Shown: positions 6,901 through 13,112 of the stretch, in pieces
How positions within the stretch are numbered: position 1 is the stretch's first letter
Layout of the letters: the number at the start of each line of letters is the position of its first letter
From: G039029935 sp039029935
GTDB lineage: Bacteria; Chloroflexota; Anaerolineae; Caldilineales; Caldilineaceae
Length of the DNA: 16,745 bases
NCBI GenBank assembly: GCA_039029935.1
Contig: JBCCFC010000116.1
Location: 1-16,745, forward strand
Direction of reading: 5' to 3'
Made by a program: the position numbers and the translations under genes
Notes under the pieces: generated by a model
Seen by the model: only the letters and a program-made list of their open reading frames with translations
Database searches by the model: none
Told to the model about the DNA's origin: nothing

Positions 6901-9900
6901 ACTATGATCACCAGAAACAAGCTGTGTCCCATCTGGGCTATAGGCCACCGTCCGTAGCCAATCCGGATGTCCCTCAAATAGTGCGACCTGTTCCTTGCTG
7001 TCAACGTCCCAAATCCGTACCGTTTTATCATCAGCAGCAGAGGCAAGATATCTGCCATCGGGACTATAGGACACCGCGTATACCCAACCAGTATGCCCAT
7101 CAATCTGGGCCACCTGCTCCTTGCTGGCAATATCCCATAGGATGACTGTTTTGTCATCGCTACCAGAGGCAATTTGTGTGCCATCGGGACGATAGGCAAC
7201 CGATTGTATCCAATCTATATGCCCCGCAAATTGAGCTACCTGCGCCCCGTTTGTCACGTCCCAGAGGATCACGGTTTTGTCATTGCTACCAGAGGCAACT
7301 TGTTGACCATCTGGATGATAGGCGACGGAGCGTATTGGCCCCGAATGTCCCTCAAACTGCGCCACTTGCTCCCCGCTGTCAACATCCCATATCCGTACTG
7401 TCCTATCCTCGCTCCCTGAGACGATGTGTGTCCCATCGGGGCTATAGAAGATCGAGTTGACGGTATTCGTATGACCAAATAACAACGCAATCGGGGTGAG
7501 ATCATCCGCAGACCAGAGTCGAATCGTTCCATCGTCCCCACTGGATGCAATTGTTTGCCCATCTGGGCTATAGACCACACTGCGCACGCCCCCTGCATGG
7601 CGTCGATTAACTGCGGGGAATGCGCGTTGCTGTGGGTGTGTCTCCACTGCCAACCGTAATGCGCTGCTGCTACTGCTATTCAAATTTGTGAGAACCGCAT
7701 CACGTGCAAGGATGAGCGGTAAATCTCCCTGTTCATTATCCACCAACAGCGCAATTTGACTTTGGCTTGCCAAGTTTTGCGCTTCTGCTGTAATCCGTCG
7801 CTCTTCGGCCAGTTCTGTCTGCTCTTCGGCCAGTTCTGTCTGCTCTTCGGCAACCACCCGACGATCTTCGGCTAATGCCGTCTGCTCTTGTGCCAATTCC
7901 GTCTGCTCTTCCGCAATCACGCGCCGCTCTTCGGCCAATTCCGTTTGTTGCGTCGATTGTCGCCAAAGAAAGAATGCCACCACTGCGGCCACCGCCAGCA
8001 AAAGAGTTAGTCCACGACGGATTTGTCGTTGACGTTTTCGATCCTGTTCGCGCTGTCGTTGGGCAACCCGACTCGTTTCTAACAATCGCTGCTCTAACGG
8101 GGTGAGATGACGTGTGCCATTTAGCCCCGCCTCGACAAGCCCCAAATCACCTTCATCCAATGGGTTTCCTTCAATCATTTGGCCTTGCTCATCCACCCAC
8201 TCTACGACTCGACTATCCAAGATGCGTCGAGCGCGCTGTCCCGGGCTATCCGACTCCTCATAGTGGTGACGGGTCAGCACGGCCAGCGCATCATGCACCA
8301 GACGCGAAGATTTGGGTTGCTCTGATTGTGGATCGCCAGGATTGAACAGCAGGTATAAATCTTCACATTTTTGGATCAAGGGCGGAATATCGCGCGCCAC
8401 ATGACGATAGAGTGTCAATAGTTCAGCCTCGGTGTGATGATCAACCGTACCCTGTGGCGTCGTATGGGTTGCCAGCACATCCAAAGCCAAGCCTGACTCG
8501 ACGACCTCGGCGCGCCATTCATGGATTTTCTCTAACTGCTGGACAAGAAAGTCACGCAGCAACAGCCCCTCGCGTTTGAGCGACTGATAGAGTGCAATAT
8601 CGAAGTGAGGATGGTGGGGATTGATCTTTTCTGCCTCTGTCCACATTTTGGTAAGCAGAATCTGGAGCGTGGGGGCAATGGGGGAATCGGGGTCTTCGAG
8701 CAGGTCATTGGCAATGATTTCGGCCAGCCCAGATTCTACACTCAGACGATAGTGTGTTTGTAACCGTGTTGACCGCGAAACACCAGTCACGGCTTCGGCG
8801 ATACCTGCCTGTGTCAAGCGTGAGAGAAAGAGTTTTATGCGGGGCAGACGGCGTGCGCTGATCGCATCTTCAATATCAGCCAACCATTCTTTGCGAAACC
8901 CAAGCACAAGCTTACCCTGGGGACGACGGGACCGATGCGTAAAGAGCGCGCTCAATACATCGAGAAAGTCGCTCAACTCATCTGGCTGATCAGGATTGGG
9001 TCGTGTGAAGATTTCCTCTACTTGGTCAAGAACGATAATCAGTGGTTTGATACTGGCGGGTTTGATGCTAGCTGCTATCTGCTCACGCTCATGCCAACGG
9101 TTGGCGATTATCTCTGCATCCAGTGTCTCTGCATCCAGTGTCTCTGCATCCAGTGTCTCTGCATCCAGCGTCGCTGGCATAGATTCCCCATCCCATAGCA
9201 CCTGTGCCAATGTCCCTGTCAGCCCTAACCCTTGGTCTCGTTGCACATAGTGGATTGTCTGATGTTGTAACCGAGGCAGTAAACCCGCCGCCAACATGGA
9301 CGATTTCCCCACCCCCGACTCGCCATAAAAGAGGATGATCGGTGCGCTGTTGGGCGTTGTCACCAAATCATAGAGGGTGCGGATGTAATGCCCACGTCCA
9401 AAAAAGATTTCGGCATCCAGTTCGGTGAAAAAGTTAAGATGACGAAAAGGTTTATCGGGCAGATCATATTCGGGCAATGGCGGCAGACCAAAGAGGGGTT
9501 CGTTGGCCGCATCCGCCAGACTCCATTCATTGATTTGCTCGGCACCGGGGTTGATGGTCAAACGCCAAGGCCAGTGGTAGAACTCCGTCATCGCCACACC
9601 TGCACCATCCTCAAAGTAGGCATCACGTAGACTGCTATTGCCAATATTGTTCTTACCCACCATCGCCCGCGTCAACCCTTCGGCCTCATTGAAGGCTTTT
9701 TGCAGGTTTGCCCCACTGGTCAACGACTGGTAAAAGTGAGTCGCCAGCATGGTCGCAACATCATCATGAATTGATTGGCTTGTCGCAATTACAGCGGGGA
9801 CATCGGCATTGAGCAGTTCTTCCACCTGTGGCTGGGTGGAGCAAGCGTTGAGAAAGACCAATTGGAGACTGTTCTGCTCACCAAGAAAGGTCGCCAGCCC

Positions 9901-10248
9901 ACGCCCGTCAATCATGGTTGTGCCACGATTCTCACCTGTTGCGGCGTTAGTACCCCCACCCGAATCTTCCAGTAGCAACATAAAGTTCTCTGCATGGCCT
10001 GCATAGTGAAAGATGGCAATCCGGTCGCGGTATTCATGGAAGACCTCAACGATTTCCGTTAACCCTGCATAGGGCTTGATGACCAACTCGCACAAGTTGT
10101 CTAGGTGGGCCTGTCGAATAATAGTCTCCAGTTGCCGCGCCTCCTCTCCCAAGTTGCGCAAGAACCCTTGTGTCCCCGGTGTTGGGTTGGCAAAGGCGAG
10201 AAAAATGACTGGCTTTGTCTGATTGCTATGGTTGGTTTGAATTGACAT
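3982..10248 (-). CDS. CHAT protease-like / STAND ATPase / membrane-anchored 21-repeat WD40 receptor-like protein
   Basis: This 2088-residue multidomain protein has the following order. Residues 1-225 are a CHAT (caspase-like) domain with the catalytic pair His85 (HYAGHAE) and Cys136 (LNACSTQ). Residues ~265-700 are a STAND/nSTAND1-like ATPase with Walker A GESGVGKSS (309-317) and Walker B LIIVLDQVEE (403-412), followed by a winged-helix-like region. Residues 746-762 are one membrane helix. Residues 763-~840 are a heptad-rich linker (QTELAEE units). Residues 884-1765 are 21 WD40 repeats of exactly 42 residues. Residues ~1805-1950 are three TPR-like units (LARxGxxxxATxxFE). Residues ~1985-2088 are a PPC-like beta domain. 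AAAGGAA lies upstream of the ATG. Proteins of this type act as ATP-driven switches in which a repeat sensor activates an N-terminal effector. Arg/Lys-rich sequence before the membrane helix suggests CHAT/ATPase inside and WD40 outside. The cleavage target is unknown. No neighbour is an obvious substrate. Confidence 0.88.
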   Translation of the reverse strand: MSIQTNHSNQTKPVIFLAFANPTPGTQGFLRNLGEEARQLETIIRQAHLDNLCELVIKPYAGLTEIVEVFHEYRDRIAIFHYAGHAENFMLLLEDSGGGTNAATGENRGTTMIDGRGLATFLGEQNSLQLVFLNACSTQPQVEELLNADVPAVIATSQSIHDDVATMLATHFYQSLTSGANLQKAFNEAEGLTRAMVGKNNIGNSSLRDAYFEDGAGVAMTEFYHWPWRLTINPGAEQINEWSLADAANEPLFGLPPLPEYDLPDKPFRHLNFFTELDAEIFFGRGHYIRTLYDLVTTPNSAPIILFYGESGVGKSSMLAAGLLPRLQHQTIHYVQRDQGLGLTGTLAQVLWDGESMPATLDAETLDAETLDAETLDAEIIANRWHEREQIAASIKPASIKPLIIVLDQVEEIFTRPNPDQPDELSDFLDVLSALFTHRSRRPQGKLVLGFRKEWLADIEDAISARRLPRIKLFLSRLTQAGIAEAVTGVSRSTRLQTHYRLSVESGLAEIIANDLLEDPDSPIAPTLQILLTKMWTEAEKINPHHPHFDIALYQSLKREGLLLRDFLVQQLEKIHEWRAEVVESGLALDVLATHTTPQGTVDHHTEAELLTLYRHVARDIPPLIQKCEDLYLLFNPGDPQSEQPKSSRLVHDALAVLTRHHYEESDSPGQRARRILDSRVVEWVDEQGQMIEGNPLDEGDLGLVEAGLNGTRHLTPLEQRLLETSRVAQRQREQDRKRQRQIRRGLTLLLAVAAVVAFFLWRQSTQQTELAEERRVIAEEQTELAQEQTALAEDRRVVAEEQTELAEEQTELAEERRITAEAQNLASQSQIALLVDNEQGDLPLILARDAVLTNLNSSSSSALRLAVETHPQQRAFPAVNRRHAGGVRSVVYSPDGQTIASSGDDGTIRLWSADDLTPIALLFGHTNTVNSIFYSPDGTHIVSGSEDRTVRIWDVDSGEQVAQFEGHSGPIRSVAYHPDGQQVASGSNDKTVILWDVTNGAQVAQFAGHIDWIQSVAYRPDGTQIASGSDDKTVILWDIASKEQVAQIDGHTGWVYAVSYSPDGRYLASAADDKTVRIWDVDSKEQVALFEGHPDWLRTVAYSPDGTQLVSGDHSAAVLVWDIASGKQVAQFDGHTEEVYAVAYSPDGRHIVSSGKDTTVQIWDADSGEVAAHFPGHSGSVSAASYRPDGAYFVSGGADATVRIWDATSGEQVAQLTGHSAWVRSVSYSPDGKTIVSGSDDGTVRLWDAASGEQVRQFDEHTGSVHSVSYSPDEAHIVSGGDDNTVRIWEFGSGEQIAQFDGHTAAVSSVAYSPNGQTIVSGSQDNTVRIWDVASGEQLAQFDGHSEGVNAVSYSRNGKTIVSGSQDNSVRIWAVASGEQVGQFDGHSGQVNGVSFSPDGAHIVSGGEDNTMRIWDVASGQQVAQFNAHAGGVNAVSYSPDGQFILSSSVDNTLRISAVAPENQVMPFNEHLTGGYALAYRADGRYIVAGGRGNTVHIWDMTSGEQVMQLDGHTDNVATVAYSPDGAYVASGGDDRMIRIWHTAGGEQVMQLEGHTDYIEAIAYSPDGTHIASGSDDRTVRIWDVTSGMQVAQFEGHSEGVNIVVYSPDGSYIASGSGDDTAVIWEVASGKAVARFDGHIAAVRSVAYSPDGRFLVTGSHDQTIKVWSVDDQKQVAQFTGHTDRVTSVFYSPDGMHIASASEDKTVRVWHVASGTEVAQFDGRSGEAYAVAYRPDGLKIASKHEGGIHEWEIPQLSLLKTVNRISRPAPILTNGERQRFGIEDSVQLSDSKTLTPLMMEAQGYGLVEEGSALARRGDIAQATQKFKEVRNLIAPLEQDALILGDVFDFEPTQEAIDVAVSFMVHEGNQLARAGHIMSATHKFEQATALDPTLALDPETNAKHINALVHRGEGRRLARTGAVGRATQQLETAMALDPSLAIDPAAEARRLAGFALLEQVWTSENDASRDNTSKARELLGELTEWIPAVTVGRPVSTTTGPLKYWHFMGREGQLVTIEPVNIREDLVQINFGVEISLVAPNGTPIGNSVVTREERVLLQDVVLPETGPYFVLVKGGGIDVDYGFTVSIR
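4954..7599 (-). repeat. 21 tandem 126-bp WD40 repeats (residues 884-1765 of the CHAT protein)
   Basis: Every repeat is 42 codons with no insertion or deletion, and each begins with His except the last (Arg1724). The consensus runs H-x4-VxSVxYSPDGxxIxSGSxD, then xTVRIWDVxSGEQVAQFxG. The number 21 fits three seven-bladed propellers. Variation concentrates just after the His and near the final Gly. The framework is nearly constant. Repeats 11 and 12 (6214-6339 and 6088-6213) are about 80% identical in DNA by eye. Repeats 14-15 (ISAVAPENQ, HLTGGYALAYRADG) and 21 are the most degraded. Confidence 0.92.
7801..7842. repeat. Exact 21-bp tandem duplication in the heptad linker
   Basis: Two exact 21-bp copies (7801-7821 and 7822-7842) lie within a longer run of related heptad codons from about 7780 to 7950. 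They encode QTELAEE units of a predicted coiled coil immediately after the membrane helix. Length change here would move the WD40 region by whole heptads. Confidence 0.8.
9111..9170. repeat. Four 15-bp tandem repeats inside the STAND ATPase (LDAET units)
   Basis: Units of TCTCTGCATCCAGTG occupy 9111-9125, 9126-9140 and 9141-9155, with a fourth copy differing at one base (9156-9170). They encode LDAET three times plus LDAEI (residues 361-380), between Walker A and Walker B. The insertion is acidic, probably a surface loop, and would expand or contract in frame. Confidence 0.85.
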
Positions 10249-10278
10249 TGGATTGATTCCTTTGCTATCAAGTTTAAT

Positions 10279-10294
10279 TATTTTCTAGAAAATA
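10279..10294. promoter_or_regulatory. Perfect 16-bp palindrome upstream of the CHAT gene
   Basis: TATTTTCTAGAAAATA is its own reverse complement. It lies 31-46 bases upstream of the CHAT gene ATG, where a dimeric repressor site could overlap the promoter. No convincing -10/-35 pair was found for this gene, so the operator role is only a suggestion. Confidence 0.4.
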
Positions 10295-10546
10295 TGAAAC
10301 CAACTGAGCTTTTTTGATATGATGATGAGTGGTAAGTAAACTCAAGAATGTTTTTGAAAATAAAGTACAGTAAACAGGGGTATCCTTCGGGAGCCTTGCA
10401 GTCCGACCCACATAAGACATGATTACTGAACGTTTTATATTTTATTCTTACTGTTTAGGTCCGCTTACTACAACGTATTTGGGTCTTAAATAGATTCATT
10501 TGTTGAAAATTTTTGTCTCTAAATACCGCTTGACCCTAGCCCGTTG

Positions 10547-10556
10547 AAATGCATTT
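10547..10556. promoter_or_regulatory. 10-bp palindrome overlapping the operon -35 box
   Basis: AAATGCATTT is a perfect palindrome that shares two bases with the TTGACA box. Its position would suit a repressor that blocks RNA polymerase. It is short enough to occur by chance in AT-rich DNA. Confidence 0.25.
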
Positions 10557-10583
10557 GACAAACCCACAGGACTTTTTTACAAT
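10555..10583 (+). promoter_or_regulatory. Sigma70-type promoter of the sugar transporter/sulfatase operon
   Basis: TTGACA (10555-10560) and TACAAT (10578-10583) are separated by exactly 17 bases, which is close to the ideal vegetative promoter. Transcription would start near 10590, giving a leader of about 55 bases. AAAGGAGA (10633-10640) stands 5 bases before the ATG of the binding-protein gene. Confidence 0.72.
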
Positions 10584-10609
10584 CAACGCATATTAAAGAT
10601 TCTTTTCAA

Positions 10610-10632
10610 GTTTCAACATTTCAACGTTCAAC
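10610..10632 (+). repeat. 8-bp-period repeat in the operon leader
   Basis: GTTTCAAC, ATTTCAAC and GTTCAAC follow each other directly between the promoter and the ribosome-binding site. The function is unknown. It is one of four gaps in the window with 8-bp periodic repeats. Confidence 0.6.
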
Positions 10633-10645
10633 AAAGGAGACTGTC

Positions 10646-12043
10646 ATGAGAACCAATTTAATGAGCCGGCGTGATTTTTTGCGTTGGAGTGCAATGGGCA
10701 CGGGAGCCGTTGTCTTAGCCGCCTGTGCGCCAGCGGCAGCACCAAGCGGCGATGCTGGCAGTGATGGCGGTGGCGAAGCGGCTGCAGAAGCGGTCGAACT
10801 GACGTGGTGGCACGCGTGGGGTGGCACAGGCATGGATGCACTCACACAAGTCGAAGAGGCATTTAATGCGCAGAGCGACGATGTGAAGATTGTGCGTACA
10901 CAGGTGTCGGAGATGCATGACAAACTGCTCACGTCGATTGCAGGTGGCACACCGCCAGACTTGGGTGTCTGTTGTGTCTCCTATGCCGAGTTGTTTGTAC
11001 GCGGCACATTCACACCGCTGGATGACCTGATTGAAAGCAGCACAATTGTCAACAAAGATGAATTTGTACCGGGTCTCTTTGAGTCGATGACATGGCAGGG
11101 AACGACCTATGGTGTACCCGCCTTTGAGAATGGTCCACGCTATGGCTTTATATACAATAACGCCGCACTCGCAGAGGCCGACTTAGACCCGGCCAGTCCA
11201 CCTGTGACATGGGATGAGATGTATGAGTGGCACGTCGCCTTAACCAAGTTTGACAGCGCGGGCAATGTCGAGCAGATTGGCTTTGACCCTCGTGACGCTA
11301 CCGCAGGCAACGGCCCACGTACCAACATCCCATTCTTCTGGGGTGTCACAATGGGCTTGGAAATCTTTGACCAAGAGACATTGACCTTCCACTTTGATGA
11401 CGAACGCTTTGTGCAGGCATTGACCACGATCAAGAAATTCTATGATCACGTCGGTGTCGAGCAAATGCAGGCATTCCGTGACAGCTTTGGCGGTTGGACG
11501 GGCAACCCAACGGCCAGCTTCCCAAGTGGTGTGCAATCGAGCATTGTCACGGGCTACTACGGTCCGGGTGAATTGTCCAACACCTCACCAGACATGGATT
11601 ACTCTGTGACATGGGCACCCGTACCAGAAGACCGACGAGGCGTGAAGTTCCAATCGGTCGGTGGACATCCAATCTACATTCCAGTGGGTTCAGCCGATGC
11701 TGAGTCTGCCTTTAAGTTCATCGAGTTTGCCACATCGGACACGGCGGCTGATATCATGTTTAACTCCACTGGCTGGTTGCCGGGTCGCAAGGCATTCTAC
11801 GATCCAGAGCGCGCAGGCGCAGACAAGTTTGCCGGACTGCCGTGGTATCTGCAATCGGTCCAAGAGGCCGACGAGATGTGGGCGGGACCGATTATTCCCA
11901 TCGACGCCTTTGCCAATCAGGAACGCGGCCGTACCTTTGACGCCGTTGTCTTTGGTGACAAAACACCAGAGCAGGCCGCAGCCGACATGCAAGCCGCGCT
12001 GACGGAAGAGTTGGGCAAGCAGTTCCCTGAGTTGGTTGGGTAG
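10646..12043 (+). CDS. Carbohydrate-type ABC transporter substrate-binding lipoprotein
   Basis: This 465-residue family 1 (MalE/UgpB-type) extracellular solute-binding protein captures a sugar or sugar-like ligand for the two permeases that follow. The N-terminus has a twin-arginine motif (SRRDFLRWS, 7-15), a hydrophobic stretch and a lipobox LAAC with Cys27 as the lipidation site, so it is a Tat-exported lipoprotein. A low-complexity Ala/Gly/Glu linker (28-50) precedes the mature fold, which starts VELTWWHAW, a typical beginning for this family. The start is fixed by AAAGGAGA 5 bases upstream. Its ligand is probably a sulfated or N-sulfated saccharide, given the sulfatase gene in the same operon. 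This is inference from context. It is the first gene after the promoter and is followed by a repeat-rich 148-base gap. Confidence 0.93.
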   Translation: MRTNLMSRRDFLRWSAMGTGAVVLAACAPAAAPSGDAGSDGGGEAAAEAVELTWWHAWGGTGMDALTQVEEAFNAQSDDVKIVRTQVSEMHDKLLTSIAGGTPPDLGVCCVSYAELFVRGTFTPLDDLIESSTIVNKDEFVPGLFESMTWQGTTYGVPAFENGPRYGFIYNNAALAEADLDPASPPVTWDEMYEWHVALTKFDSAGNVEQIGFDPRDATAGNGPRTNIPFFWGVTMGLEIFDQETLTFHFDDERFVQALTTIKKFYDHVGVEQMQAFRDSFGGWTGNPTASFPSGVQSSIVTGYYGPGELSNTSPDMDYSVTWAPVPEDRRGVKFQSVGGHPIYIPVGSADAESAFKFIEFATSDTAADIMFNSTGWLPGRKAFYDPERAGADKFAGLPWYLQSVQEADEMWAGPIIPIDAFANQERGRTFDAVVFGDKTPEQAAADMQAALTEELGKQFPELVG

Positions 12044-12048
12044 TTTTT

Positions 12049-12166
12049 CAGTAGGTCGGTATTCGGTGAGTCGGTATTCGGTGAGTCGGTATTCGGTGAG
12101 TCGGTATTCAAGTTACTGATTTACCGATTACTGACCTACTGACCTACCGACCTACCGACCTACTGA
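12049..12166 (+). repeat. Repeat-built stem-loop between binding-protein and permease genes
   Basis: A 13-bp perfect inverted repeat (12049-12061 with 12153-12165, plus one flanking T-A pair) brackets two tandem arrays. The first is three exact 15-bp units GTCGGTATTCGGTGA at 12055-12099 with a partial fourth. The second is five 8-bp units of the form CYGACCTA at 12131-12170. In the transcript this would fold into a long hairpin downstream of the binding-protein stop. In other sugar transport operons, such stem-loops stabilise the upstream message or reduce read-through, so binding protein exceeds permease. Confidence 0.72.
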
Positions 12167-12191
12167 CCTACCCACTGGATACTGAACGCAT

Positions 12192-13109
12192 ATGCAAAGC
12201 ACAAAACGCGCCTGGTGGCGACGCGCCTATTACCGCAACATCTTCAAGGGCTTGGCCTTTATCATGCCCTGGCTGATTGGATTTGCCGCCTTCACCATCT
12301 ATCCATTGCTGGCCTCTGGCTACTACAGCCTCACCCGCTATGATGTCATTCGCCCTGCCCGTTTTATTGGCCTAGAGAACTATCTTGAGTTGCTGACGGG
12401 TGATGAAATTTTTTGGACCGTTGTCTGGAACACATCCTATCTGGTGGCGGTGGGTGTCCCATTAGGGTTGATTGTCGCCTTTCTGATGGCAAACCTGCTC
12501 AACAACGAGATGATTGGACGCCCCTTCTTCCGCACCATCTTCTTTATTCCCGTATTGGTTCCAGCAGTGGCCTCTGCCGAAGTCTGGCGCTGGGTTTACA
12601 ACACCAACTATGGTGTCATCAACTCGGTACTGAAAGCACTGGAAATGCCTGTGATACCCTTTATCTCGTCGGTTGCACTGGCAAAGCCATCGCTGGTGCT
12701 GATCCACATCTGGGCGCAAGGGACTGCCATTATCATCTTTTTGGCCGCGTTGCAGGATGTCCCACGCTCGCTCTATGATGCCGCTGTCGTCGATGGGGCC
12801 AATGGCTGGCAACGCTTTTGGAACATCACCATCCCCATGTGTACACCCGCCATTCTTTTTATCGGTTTGACGGGCATGATCGGCATGTTCCAATATTTCA
12901 CGCTCGGCTGGCTGCTTACCGCGGGCGGACCCAACGAGGCCACCGAGTTCTACTCCATCTATCTCTATCGCAACGCCTTCCAATATTTCAAGATGGGCTA
13001 TGCCTCGGCATTGGCATGGATACTCTTTATTGTGATTCTGATCTTCACGCTCATCACCTTCCGCACCTCGGCGCGCTGGGTTTATTATGAAGGGGAGGGC
13101 AAGGCATAA
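12192..13109 (+). CDS. ABC transporter permease, MalF/UgpA-type
   Basis: This 305-residue inner-membrane subunit has about six hydrophobic segments, the first at roughly residues 20-45. The cytoplasmic EAA loop, which contacts the ATPase, is at 193-215 (LYDAAVVDGANGWQRFW, then NITIP). It pairs with the next gene to form the membrane channel. No good Shine-Dalgarno sequence precedes the ATG. The upstream gap is repeat DNA, which suggests weaker translation than the binding protein. The next gene begins 3 bases after its stop. No ABC ATPase gene occurs in the operon, so a shared MsmX/UgpC-like ATPase encoded elsewhere is expected. Confidence 0.93.
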   Translation: MQSTKRAWWRRAYYRNIFKGLAFIMPWLIGFAAFTIYPLLASGYYSLTRYDVIRPARFIGLENYLELLTGDEIFWTVVWNTSYLVAVGVPLGLIVAFLMANLLNNEMIGRPFFRTIFFIPVLVPAVASAEVWRWVYNTNYGVINSVLKALEMPVIPFISSVALAKPSLVLIHIWAQGTAIIIFLAALQDVPRSLYDAAVVDGANGWQRFWNITIPMCTPAILFIGLTGMIGMFQYFTLGWLLTAGGPNEATEFYSIYLYRNAFQYFKMGYASALAWILFIVILIFTLITFRTSARWVYYEGEGKA

Positions 13110-13112
13110 TTT

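Larger units (their letters stand above)
10249..10645. other. Divergent intergenic regulatory region
   Basis: This 397-base AT-rich gap lies between the divergently read CHAT gene (-) and the transporter operon (+). It holds a 16-bp palindrome near the CHAT start, a near-consensus promoter for the operon, a short palindrome touching its -35 box and an 8-bp-period repeat in the leader. The stretch 10300-10540 shows no further gene or RNA that I can support. Confidence 0.6.

Noticed and set aside
4954..7599. Regular 126-bp periodicity considered as a CRISPR or satellite array
   Set aside because: The periodicity is fully explained by 42-codon WD40 repeats in one open frame. There are no short identical repeats with unique spacers.
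8935..9250. Plus-strand open frames with repeated CIQCL or SASSV peptides
   Set aside because: They are shadows of the 15-bp tandem repeat that encodes LDAET units on the real minus-strand gene.
12055..12110. Regular 15-bp repeats considered as a mini CRISPR array or iteron origin
   Set aside because: Units are head to tail without spacers, and no replication or Cas gene is nearby. They read better as microsatellite DNA within a hairpin.
11917..12111. Minus-strand frame encoding repeated NTDSP peptides
   Set aside because: It arises from the 15-bp repeat array and the antisense of the binding-protein gene end. No start signal is seen.
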